DNA from: Bacteroidales bacterium
GTDB lineage: Bacteria; Bacteroidota; Bacteroidia; Bacteroidales; UBA7960
Assembly (NCBI GenBank): GCA_003555385.1
Contig: PWHO01000235.1
Coordinates: 1-8,734 of the forward strand
Reading direction: 5' to 3'
DNA: 8,734 bases
Shown here: positions 1 through 6,437 of the stretch, piece after piece
Position numbering within the stretch: the stretch's first letter is position 1
Layout of the letters: every line of letters begins with the position of its first letter
The notes under the pieces: model-generated
Seen by the model: only the letters and a program-made list of their open reading frames with translations
Told to the model about the DNA's origin: nothing
Databases searched by the model: none
Program-made: the position numbers and the translations under genes

Positions 1-251
1 AAAGCCAGGAATTGATTGATGGCGTGGTGGATCTGGACCTTTACAAGGGCAATGTGATCGTCAGGGGCCGGAAATCACCCAGCTCTTTATACAACCAGGA
101 TCTTTCAAGTATGGATATCGAGGGAGGCTTTGATCAGCAGGATAGCGAAGGTTTTATAAAAATCAATGCCATACGCCTGATGGCACACCATACCATTCTC
201 CGGAAAACCGGAAAAGACCCGGTAAGCTCATCCCAAAACAACCAATTATGA
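1..251 (+). CDS. argG: Argininosuccinate synthase, C-terminal end (5' truncated by window edge)
   Basis: ArgG joins citrulline and aspartate, using ATP, to give argininosuccinate in the cytoplasm, the penultimate step of arginine synthesis. Only about the last 82 residues are present; the reading frame begins at base 3 and the true start lies upstream of the window. The visible part contains LDLYKGNVIVRGRKSPSSLY followed by GFDQQDSEGFIKINAIRL, the conserved C-terminal segment of the family that helps hold the tetramer together. After IRL, where many family members stop as I remember them, this protein runs on for about 22 polar and basic residues (AHHTILRKTGKDPVSSSQNNQL). The stop codon TGA overlaps the argH start as ATGA, so argH translation is probably coupled to it. 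The identification rests on this short segment and on the adjacent argH, and both agree. Confidence 0.93.
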   Translation, partial: SQELIDGVVDLDLYKGNVIVRGRKSPSSLYNQDLSSMDIEGGFDQQDSEGFIKINAIRLMAHHTILRKTGKDPVSSSQNNQL

Positions 252-1606
252 CCCTTTGGAAAAAAGAAAAAACTACCAACCAGGAAGTTTGGGAATTTAC
301 AACTGGTCATGACCATAAACTTGACCAGCACCTTTTGTGGGCCGACCTGGCAGGGACAACTGCGCATGCATACATGCTGGGAAAAACAGGGTTGATTTCA
401 CCCTCAGAATCAAAGGCTACCCTCAGATTGTTAAGAAAACTATACAGAGATTGCCAGGAGGGCAAATTAATCATTGACAAAGAGGCCGAAGACGTTCACA
501 GCTTCATTGAATCCATACTCTCAGAAGCACTTGGTGAAACAGGGAAAAGAATCCATACGGGGCGTTCAAGAAACGACCAGGTGCTCCTTGCCCTGCGGCT
601 TTACATGCGCCGTGAGATCGGGAAACTGATCCGGAAAATGGAAGCTTTATTCCAATTGCTTATGCAAAAAAGCGAATCCCACCGTGACCACTTCATGCCG
701 GGATATACCCATATGCAGGCAGCCATGCCATCCACCTTCGGACTCTGGTTTTCCGCTTTTGCCGAGAGCCTGACCGACGATATGCGGGCATTGCAATATG
801 CATATGGCATGGTCGACCAGAATCCGCTTGGCTCAGGCGCCGGTTATGGTTCATCATTTCCGGTCGACAGGGAACTGACCACCCGGCTGCTGGGCTTTGA
901 AGAAATGAATGTGAATTCAATCTATGCACAAATGACCCGGGGAAAAGCGGAAAAAGCTTTTGCCACTGCCATGGCTTCTGTGGCCGCAACGCTTTCAAAA
1001 CTCAGTGGCGACATTTGCCTGTTTTCCGGGGAAAACTTCGATTTTTTTCATATCCCGGAAGAAATTACCACAGGTTCCAGTATCATGCCCCACAAACAAA
1101 ATCCGGACCTGGCAGAATTGATCAGAGGATATTGCAACCTGATGCAAAACCTTCCAATGGAACTCAGCACCCTGACCATTAATCTACCCACTGGTTATCA
1201 CCGCGACCTGCAATTAACCAAGGAAAAACTTTTTCCTGCTGTGGGCACCCTGAAAAAATGCCTGTCAATGACTGAACTTCTTATAAGGCATATCAGGATA
1301 AAAACCGGTATCGAAAAGGATTCCCGTTATCAGAAAATATACAGTGTGGAAGAGATCAACAGACGCGTAATAAAAGGCGTTCCGTTCAGGGACGCATATA
1401 TGCAGGTTGCTGCGAGCATCCAGGGTGGAGAGTTTTCGACTGCCCCACCCCTGAAGCACACCCACATTGGAAGCACCGGCAACCCAGGGTTTCAGATGAT
1501 CAGGGATAAATTTCATCATGTAAAATCCATGATCCCCTTTCAAGAAGCAGAAAAGTCAATCCATCAATTAATGAACTTAAATAGTGAACCCAACCTTCAT
1601 GCATGA
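248..1606 (+). CDS. argH: Argininosuccinate lyase
   Basis: ArgH splits argininosuccinate into arginine and fumarate, the last step of arginine synthesis. It is a cytoplasmic homotetramer of the fumarase/aspartase superfamily. The 452-residue product is of normal length and starts MTLWKK, matching the usual N-terminus. The three conserved regions that build the shared active sites are all visible: HTGRSRNDQV at about residues 103-112, GYTHMQAAMP at 152-161 with the Thr-His pair T154-H155, and the flexible signature loop GSSIMPHKQNP from residue 276, which carries the catalytic serine. GYHRDLQLTKE follows, also a family hallmark. The ATG overlaps the argG stop by 4 nt and has no Shine-Dalgarno motif. 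The stop overlaps carA by 8 nt. Nothing suggests loss of activity. Confidence 0.97.
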   Translation: MTLWKKEKTTNQEVWEFTTGHDHKLDQHLLWADLAGTTAHAYMLGKTGLISPSESKATLRLLRKLYRDCQEGKLIIDKEAEDVHSFIESILSEALGETGKRIHTGRSRNDQVLLALRLYMRREIGKLIRKMEALFQLLMQKSESHRDHFMPGYTHMQAAMPSTFGLWFSAFAESLTDDMRALQYAYGMVDQNPLGSGAGYGSSFPVDRELTTRLLGFEEMNVNSIYAQMTRGKAEKAFATAMASVAATLSKLSGDICLFSGENFDFFHIPEEITTGSSIMPHKQNPDLAELIRGYCNLMQNLPMELSTLTINLPTGYHRDLQLTKEKLFPAVGTLKKCLSMTELLIRHIRIKTGIEKDSRYQKIYSVEEINRRVIKGVPFRDAYMQVAASIQGGEFSTAPPLKHTHIGSTGNPGFQMIRDKFHHVKSMIPFQEAEKSIHQLMNLNSEPNLHA

Positions 1607-2678
1607 ACAAAATGCCGCACTTATCCTTGAAAACGGCCGTTCGTTTCCGGGAAAATCTTTCGGTCATCCCCAACCAGTAACCGGCGAGGTAGTTTTTAAC
1701 ACGGCAATGACTGCTTATCCTGAGAGCCTGACCGATCCTTCCTATTACGGGCAAATCCTGGTAGCTACTTATCCGCTCGTCGGGAATTACGGCATACCGG
1801 AACCCGGCCTGCGAAAAGGGCTGATCAGCGGGTTTGAGTCAGAAAAGATCCATATTCAGGGACTGGTCATCACAGATTATTCCGAAAAATTCAGCCACTG
1901 GAGTGCCAGAGAAAGCCTGGGGCAGTGGCTGAACAGACATCACATCCCGGCAATTCATGGAGTTGACACCCGAGCGGTAACGAAAATACTGAGGGAACAG
2001 GGAAGTATGCAGGGAAAAATTGTGATAGCCAATCGGGACATCGCATGGCCGGAACCTGAAAAAGTTCCATTGACAGCACATGTCAGCACCAAAGAGGTCA
2101 GAACCTACGGAGACGGGTCCTGCCGGATCCTCCTGGTTGATTGCGGGGTTAAGTATAATATCATCAGGAACCTGTTGAATTATGACACCACGATACGGTG
2201 TGTTCCGTGGGATTATGATTATACGGGGGAACAATTTGACGGACTGGTGATCTCTAATGGCCCGGGAGACCCGGCATTGTGCCGGCCTGCAATTGCCCAC
2301 CTGAGATTTGCACTGCAACAGCAGGTTCCGGTCTTTGGTATTTGCCTGGGCAGTCAGCTCATGGCCCTTGCTGCCGGAGCCCGCACATACAAACTGAAAT
2401 ATGGTCATCGCAGTCATAACCAACCTGTTATTTGCCATGATACCAACCGTTGCTACATCACTTCACAAAACCATGGCTACGCAGTGGAAAGTGAAAGCCT
2501 GGGCAACGACTGGATCCCGTATTTCTCTAACCTGAACGATCAGAGCTGCGAAGGAATACGGCACTGCCACAAGCCTTTCTTTGCCACCCAGTTTCACCCG
2601 GAGGCCTCCGGCGGGCCAACGGATACTGCGTTTTTGTTTGACCAGTTCATGAATAAAGTAATCGAATACAAATCCTGA
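1599..2678 (+). CDS. carA: Carbamoyl-phosphate synthase small subunit (glutamine amidotransferase)
   Basis: CarA hydrolyses glutamine and passes ammonia through a tunnel to CarB. From ATG 1599 it has 359 residues, normal for the family. The N-terminal small-subunit domain includes TGEVVFNTAMTAYPESLTDP. The C-terminal class I glutamine amidotransferase domain shows NGPGDP at 220-225, the nucleophile Cys249 in GICLGSQ, and the partners His333 and Glu335 in QFHPEAS. The triad is therefore complete. The residue two after the Cys-Leu-Gly core start is Ser (CLGS), where E. coli-type enzymes usually have His (CLGH); this position is not catalytic. An in-frame GTG at 1584 would add five residues. I prefer ATG 1599 because it puts the conserved ALILENGRSFPGKSFG segment at the usual distance from the start and gives an 8-nt overlap with argH (ATGCATGA). 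carB follows after 3 nt, consistent with equal production of both subunits. Confidence 0.95.
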   Translation: MHEQNAALILENGRSFPGKSFGHPQPVTGEVVFNTAMTAYPESLTDPSYYGQILVATYPLVGNYGIPEPGLRKGLISGFESEKIHIQGLVITDYSEKFSHWSARESLGQWLNRHHIPAIHGVDTRAVTKILREQGSMQGKIVIANRDIAWPEPEKVPLTAHVSTKEVRTYGDGSCRILLVDCGVKYNIIRNLLNYDTTIRCVPWDYDYTGEQFDGLVISNGPGDPALCRPAIAHLRFALQQQVPVFGICLGSQLMALAAGARTYKLKYGHRSHNQPVICHDTNRCYITSQNHGYAVESESLGNDWIPYFSNLNDQSCEGIRHCHKPFFATQFHPEASGGPTDTAFLFDQFMNKVIEYKS

Positions 2679-2681
2679 TCA

Positions 2682-5600
2682 ATGCCCAAATCAGCCAACA
2701 TGTCAAAAAACCACCAGTACAAAGCGCCGGGAAAAATCCTGGTACTCGGCTCAGGAGCCCTGAAAATAGGTGAAGCCGGAGAGTTTGACTATTCGGGATC
2801 TCAGGCCCTAAAAGCCCTCAGGGAAGAAGGGGCAGAAACCATACTGATCAATCCCAATATCGCCACGGTACAAACTTCCGAAGGAATTGCAGACAAGGTC
2901 TATTTCCTGCCGGTAACCCCGGGATTTGTGGAAAAAGTGATCAGGAAAGAAAAGCCCCGGGGAATCATGCTGGCATTCGGCGGACAAACCGCCCTGAACT
3001 GTGGCATTGAATTACACCATTCCGGGGTGCTGCAGCGGGAACAAGTTGAAGTTCTGGGAACACCGGTGGAGGCCATTCAGGCAACTGAAGATCGGGATAT
3101 TTTTTGCCGCAAACTCAAGGAAATTGGGGTAAAAACAGCAAGAAGCCTGGCAGCCTCCTCATTGCCGGAAGCACGCTCATCGGCCCGCGAGATTGGTTTT
3201 CCTGTAATTGTAAGGGCAGCCTATGCCCTGGGAGGAATGGGCAGCGGGTTTGCCTCCAATGAGCAGGAATTGACCGGCCTCTGTCAAAATGCTTTTGCTT
3301 ATGCTCCCCAGGTATTGGTCGAAGAGTCTTTGAAGGGGTGGAAAGAGGTAGAATATGAAGTGGTCAGGGATCGCTATGACAATTGCATCACCGTGTGCAA
3401 TATGGAAAATCTGGATCCCCTTGGAATTCACACCGGCGAAAGCATCGTGGTAGCCCCCTCACAAACCCTGTCAAACGATGAGTATCATTTTCTCCGCCAG
3501 GTGGCCATACAGATCATCCGCCATATTGGTGTAGTGGGTGAGTGCAATGTACAGTATGCACTGGACCCCGGATCAATGGACTACCGTGTCATTGAAGTCA
3601 ATGCCAGGCTTTCCCGATCCAGTGCGCTTGCTTCTAAGGCCACCGGCTATCCCCTGGCCCATGTGGCGGCAAAAGTGGGCCTGGGTTACGGATTACATGA
3701 GCTGAAAAACAGCGTAACAAAAACCACAACGGCGTTTTTTGAACCGGCAATGGATTATGTTGTCTGCAAAATTCCACGGTGGGACCTGGGGAAATTTCAG
3801 GGAGTAACCAGGGAGATCGGCAGCAGCATGAAAAGTGTGGGTGAGGTGATGGCTATTGGGCGCACATTTGAAGAAGCCATTCAGAAAGGTCTGAGAATGA
3901 TCGGCCAGGGCACCCATGGATTTGTAGGAAACAATGACATCCATTTTGATGACATCAAAGCCGCACTGGAGTATCCAACCGACATGCGCATTTATGCCAT
4001 TGAAGCGGCCCTGGAAGACGGGATTGATCTGAAGGAAATCCAACGGCTTACCCGAATAGACATGTGGTTTCTGGAAAAACTTCACCATATTCACCATGTC
4101 AAAGGCCTGCTTGCCGAATACCGGCAGCTGGAGGAAATCCCCGACAAGCTCCTGCGTGAGGCCAAAGTGCGCGGATTCTCCGATTTCCAGGTGGTCAGGC
4201 TGGTTCTTCGCTCAGAAAACGATCAAATCGAAGACCACATCAAACAATTACGCCAGGTCAGGAAGCGAAGGGGAATTGTACCCTGCGTCAAACAGATCGA
4301 TACCATGGCGGCTGAATATCCTGCACAAACGAATTATTTGTACCTGACTTATGCCGGCAGCCAGCATGACGTGGAATTCCCGGATGATCAAAATTCAGTG
4401 GTGGTTCTCGGATCCGGGGCCTACAGGATCGGAAGCAGCGTGGAGTTTGACTGGTGCGGGGTAAACGCCCTGAAAACCATTTCAGAGGAAGGGTTACGCG
4501 CCATAATGATCAATTATAACCCGGAAACTGTGAGTACAGATTATGATGTATGTCACCGGTTATATTTTGACGAATTGTCACTGGAAAGGGTGCTGGACAT
4601 CCTGGAGCTCGAAAATCCGCGTGGAACAATTGTAGCCACAGGAGGGCAAATCCCGAATACCCTGGCCATGCGTCTGCATAATCACAATATGCCGGTATTG
4701 GGCACTTCCCCTCTTTCGGTAGACCGTGCCGAAAATCGACATAAATTCTCCGGGATGCTCGACAACCTGGGCATTGATCAGCCAAGGTGGAAAGAACTTA
4801 CAAATATTGAGGATATTGAAAAATTTGCAGATAAAGTGGGATTCCCTTTACTGATCAGACCTTCATATGTGCTTTCGGGAGCAGCCATGAATGTCGTATC
4901 GAACAGGGAGGAATTGCACCATTTTCTTACCCTGGCTACAAAAGTATCCAAACAATACCCGGTAGTGGTCTCTGAATTTATTGAGGAAGCCAAAGAGATA
5001 GAGATTGACGCAGTGGCAGACAAAGGTGAAATTCTGACTTATGCATTATCAGAGCACATAGAATTCGCCGGTGTCCATTCTGGAGATGCCACCATGGTGA
5101 TGCCGCCACAGAAAATCTATTTTGAAACCATCCGGCGGATTAAGAAGATCAGTGAATCAATTGCCAGAGAATTGCACATTTCAGGACCGTTCAACATGCA
5201 ATTACTGGCAAGAGACAACCAGGTAAAGGTGATCGAGTGCAACCTTCGGGCATCCCGCAGCTTCCCCTTTGCCTCCAAGGTTCTCCGCTTTAACCTAATC
5301 GAAATGGCCACAAAGGTCATGTTGGGAAAAAGTGCTGAAAGACCACGCCACTCCATCTTTGAAATTGACCATCTGGGCGTTAAGGCACCGCAGTTCAGTT
5401 TTTCCCGCCTGGCAAAAGCAGATCCTGTACTGGGAGTAGAAATGGCGTCCACCGGGGAAGTGGGATGCCTTGCGGACTCCTATTACGAAGGAATTCTTAA
5501 GGCCATGCTCGCTGTCGGTTATACCATCCCAAAACGCAACATTCTGCTCAGTACAGGCCCCATGCGCTCAAAAGTTGAGCTAATCAACAGCTGTAACATG

Positions 5601-5942
5601 CTTGTGAAAAACAATTACAACCTCTTTGCTACAAGAGGAACGGCACGTTTTCTTGAATTAAACGGGATCCCATCAACCACCCTGCACTGGCCGGATGAAA
5701 AAGAAAAACCCAATGTACTGGACTACTTGCGCGAAAACTACATTGACCTGGTCGTTAATATTCCGAAAGATCATACACGCATTGAACTTTCCAACGACTA
5801 CTCCATCCGTAGGAACGCCATAGACTGTAATATTCCATTGATCACCAATGCCAGGCTTGCAAGTGCATTTATCCACGCATTTTGTCAGCTCAGGATCGAT
5901 GACCTGAAAATAAAAAGCTGGGATTCGTATCAGCCCTTATAA
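2682..5942 (+). CDS. carB: Carbamoyl-phosphate synthase large subunit
   Basis: CarB makes carbamoyl phosphate from bicarbonate, CarA-derived ammonia and two ATP, for arginine and pyrimidine synthesis. It has 1086 residues, close to the bacterial norm of about 1070-1080. Two homologous halves are clear. The first has GSGALKIGEAGEFDYSGSQA, an ATP-grasp with R178 in RAAYALGGMGSG, and metal ligands Q291, E305 and N307 (IEVNARLSRSSALASKATGY). After a helical oligomerisation region (about 430-560), the second half begins GSGAYRIGSSVEFDWCG (from 577), with R726 in RPSYVLSGAAMN and E852/N854 in IECNLRASRSFPFASK. A C-terminal MGS-like regulatory domain spans about 945-1086. The sequence style resembles eukaryotic CPS1/CAD more than E. 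coli CarB (see findings). The start at ATG 2682 is 3 nt after carA; an in-frame ATG at 2700 is an alternative. There is no Shine-Dalgarno motif. Confidence 0.97.
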   Translation: MPKSANMSKNHQYKAPGKILVLGSGALKIGEAGEFDYSGSQALKALREEGAETILINPNIATVQTSEGIADKVYFLPVTPGFVEKVIRKEKPRGIMLAFGGQTALNCGIELHHSGVLQREQVEVLGTPVEAIQATEDRDIFCRKLKEIGVKTARSLAASSLPEARSSAREIGFPVIVRAAYALGGMGSGFASNEQELTGLCQNAFAYAPQVLVEESLKGWKEVEYEVVRDRYDNCITVCNMENLDPLGIHTGESIVVAPSQTLSNDEYHFLRQVAIQIIRHIGVVGECNVQYALDPGSMDYRVIEVNARLSRSSALASKATGYPLAHVAAKVGLGYGLHELKNSVTKTTTAFFEPAMDYVVCKIPRWDLGKFQGVTREIGSSMKSVGEVMAIGRTFEEAIQKGLRMIGQGTHGFVGNNDIHFDDIKAALEYPTDMRIYAIEAALEDGIDLKEIQRLTRIDMWFLEKLHHIHHVKGLLAEYRQLEEIPDKLLREAKVRGFSDFQVVRLVLRSENDQIEDHIKQLRQVRKRRGIVPCVKQIDTMAAEYPAQTNYLYLTYAGSQHDVEFPDDQNSVVVLGSGAYRIGSSVEFDWCGVNALKTISEEGLRAIMINYNPETVSTDYDVCHRLYFDELSLERVLDILELENPRGTIVATGGQIPNTLAMRLHNHNMPVLGTSPLSVDRAENRHKFSGMLDNLGIDQPRWKELTNIEDIEKFADKVGFPLLIRPSYVLSGAAMNVVSNREELHHFLTLATKVSKQYPVVVSEFIEEAKEIEIDAVADKGEILTYALSEHIEFAGVHSGDATMVMPPQKIYFETIRRIKKISESIARELHISGPFNMQLLARDNQVKVIECNLRASRSFPFASKVLRFNLIEMATKVMLGKSAERPRHSIFEIDHLGVKAPQFSFSRLAKADPVLGVEMASTGEVGCLADSYYEGILKAMLAVGYTIPKRNILLSTGPMRSKVELINSCNMLVKNNYNLFATRGTARFLELNGIPSTTLHWPDEKEKPNVLDYLRENYIDLVVNIPKDHTRIELSNDYSIRRNAIDCNIPLITNARLASAFIHAFCQLRIDDLKIKSWDSYQPL

Positions 5943-5981
5943 AAGAATCACCCCGGCCCCTTAAAATAATAATTAAAAATA

Positions 5982-6013
5982 TTTGTTAAACTAAAAAAAC
6001 CTTCGTAATTTCG
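5982..6013 (+). promoter_or_regulatory. Predicted Bacteroidota-type promoter for rpsO
   Basis: A TTTG at 5982-5985 (the -33 element) is separated by 20 bp from TAATTTCG at 6006-6013 (the -7 element). The Bacteroidota consensus is TTTG, about 19-21 bp, then TAnnTTTG, so the only mismatch is C for the third T of TTTG. Transcription would start at about 6017-6021, leaving a leader of about 50 nt before rpsO. The surrounding sequence is A+T-rich and non-coding, lying between the carB stop and the rpsO start, which is where a new promoter is expected. The call is from consensus only. Confidence 0.7.
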
Positions 6014-6016
6014 CAG

Positions 6017-6026
6017 GCCTTAAGGC
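6017..6026. repeat. Perfect 10-bp palindrome at the predicted rpsO transcription start
   Basis: GCCTTAAGGC is a perfect inverted repeat with no spacer, placed immediately downstream of the predicted -7 element and covering the expected first transcribed bases. It could be a protein-binding operator or part of a leader structure, but a 10-bp palindrome can also arise by chance. I assign no function. Confidence 0.35.
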
Positions 6027-6069
6027 AGAAACATTAAGAAAACGAACAAAAAATAAATCATTCAAAATC

Positions 6070-6339
6070 ATGTATTTAAGTCCGGAAATCAAGAAGAATA
6101 TTTTCAATGAGCATGGCGGTGAAGAAACAAATACCGGGTCTCCCGAAAGCCAGATTGCGCTATTCACGCACCGTATCGACCACCTTACCAAGCATTTAAA
6201 AGCAAACAAAAAAGACATCAACACCCGCAGATCGTTGATTTTGCTCGTCGGGAAAAGACGCAAGCTCCTTAATTATCTAAAAAACACGGAGATTGACCGT
6301 TACCGAGCGATTATCAAGAAACTCAACATCAGGAAATAA
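6070..6339 (+). CDS. rpsO: Small ribosomal subunit protein uS15
   Basis: uS15 binds 16S rRNA in the central domain early in 30S assembly and contributes to a bridge with the 50S subunit. The 89-residue length is exactly typical. The family pattern is complete: MYLSPEIKKNIF at the start, NTGSPESQIALFTHRI at 21-36, the basic stretch HLKANKKDINTRRSL, then LVGKRRKLLNYLKN and a C-terminal YRAIIKKLNIRK. The ATG at 6070 follows an A-rich, Shine-Dalgarno-free leader, as is usual in Bacteroidota. The gene has its own predicted promoter upstream and a strong terminator starting 13 nt after its stop, so it may be expressed mainly as a single-gene transcript with some readthrough into pnp. In E. coli uS15 represses its own translation through a leader pseudoknot; I see no recognisable equivalent here. 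Confidence 0.98.
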   Translation: MYLSPEIKKNIFNEHGGEETNTGSPESQIALFTHRIDHLTKHLKANKKDINTRRSLILLVGKRRKLLNYLKNTEIDRYRAIIKKLNIRK

Positions 6340-6351
6340 TCGACTTTCAAG

Positions 6352-6387
6352 AAAAAACAGGCAATTTGCGAAATTGCCTGTTTTTTT
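6352..6387 (+). terminator. Strong rho-independent terminator between rpsO and pnp
   Basis: A perfect 11-bp stem, ACAGGCAATTT (6357-6367) with AAATTGCCTGT (6371-6381), closes a 3-nt GCG loop and is followed by seven T residues (6381-6387). Six A residues flank the left arm at 6352-6357, so the stem can extend by A-U pairs to about 16 bp, and a T-run is also present in the opposite orientation. It may therefore terminate on both strands, although no convergent gene is present. It lies 13 nt after the rpsO stop and about 50 nt before the pnp start. Confidence 0.93.
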
Positions 6388-6437
6388 ATATAAGCATCTA
6401 GTTGACAACCATATTTAAGAAGAAAGACAGAAATCAG

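Noticed and set aside
1584..1598. GTG at 1584 as the carA start, five codons before ATG 1599.
   Set aside because: It would add residues ahead of the conserved N-terminus and enlarge the overlap with argH to 23 nt. ATG 1599 fits the family length better, although GTG cannot be excluded.
1839..2438. A 199-codon open frame on the minus strand inside carA, the longest antisense frame in the window.
   Set aside because: It lies entirely opposite the conserved carA sequence, its translation is rich in Cys and Pro without any recognisable domain, and no promoter or start context supports it. It is a shadow of carA.
5920..5952. Hairpin across the carB stop codon (GATTC 5922-5926 with GAATC 5945-5949, plus two G-C pairs past a bulge), a possible carB terminator.
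   Set aside because: The stem is short, the loop is 18 nt, and no T-run follows (the next bases are C/G-rich). I see no supported terminator after carB, so readthrough into rpsO is possible.
6402..6419. TTGACA at 6402-6407 followed by an A+T-rich ATATTTAA, resembling an E. coli-type promoter for pnp.
   Set aside because: The spacing is about 3 bp instead of 17, and Bacteroidota promoters do not use TTGACA/TATAAT. The best local TAnnTTTG candidate (TATTTAAG, 6412-6419) is poor and has only the terminator T-run where a -33 element should be.
6402..6437. An N-terminal extension of PNPase from TTG 6402 (12 additional residues).
   Set aside because: The extension is unlike known PNPase N-termini, and TTG is a rare start. 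ATG 6438 gives the normal family start and length.
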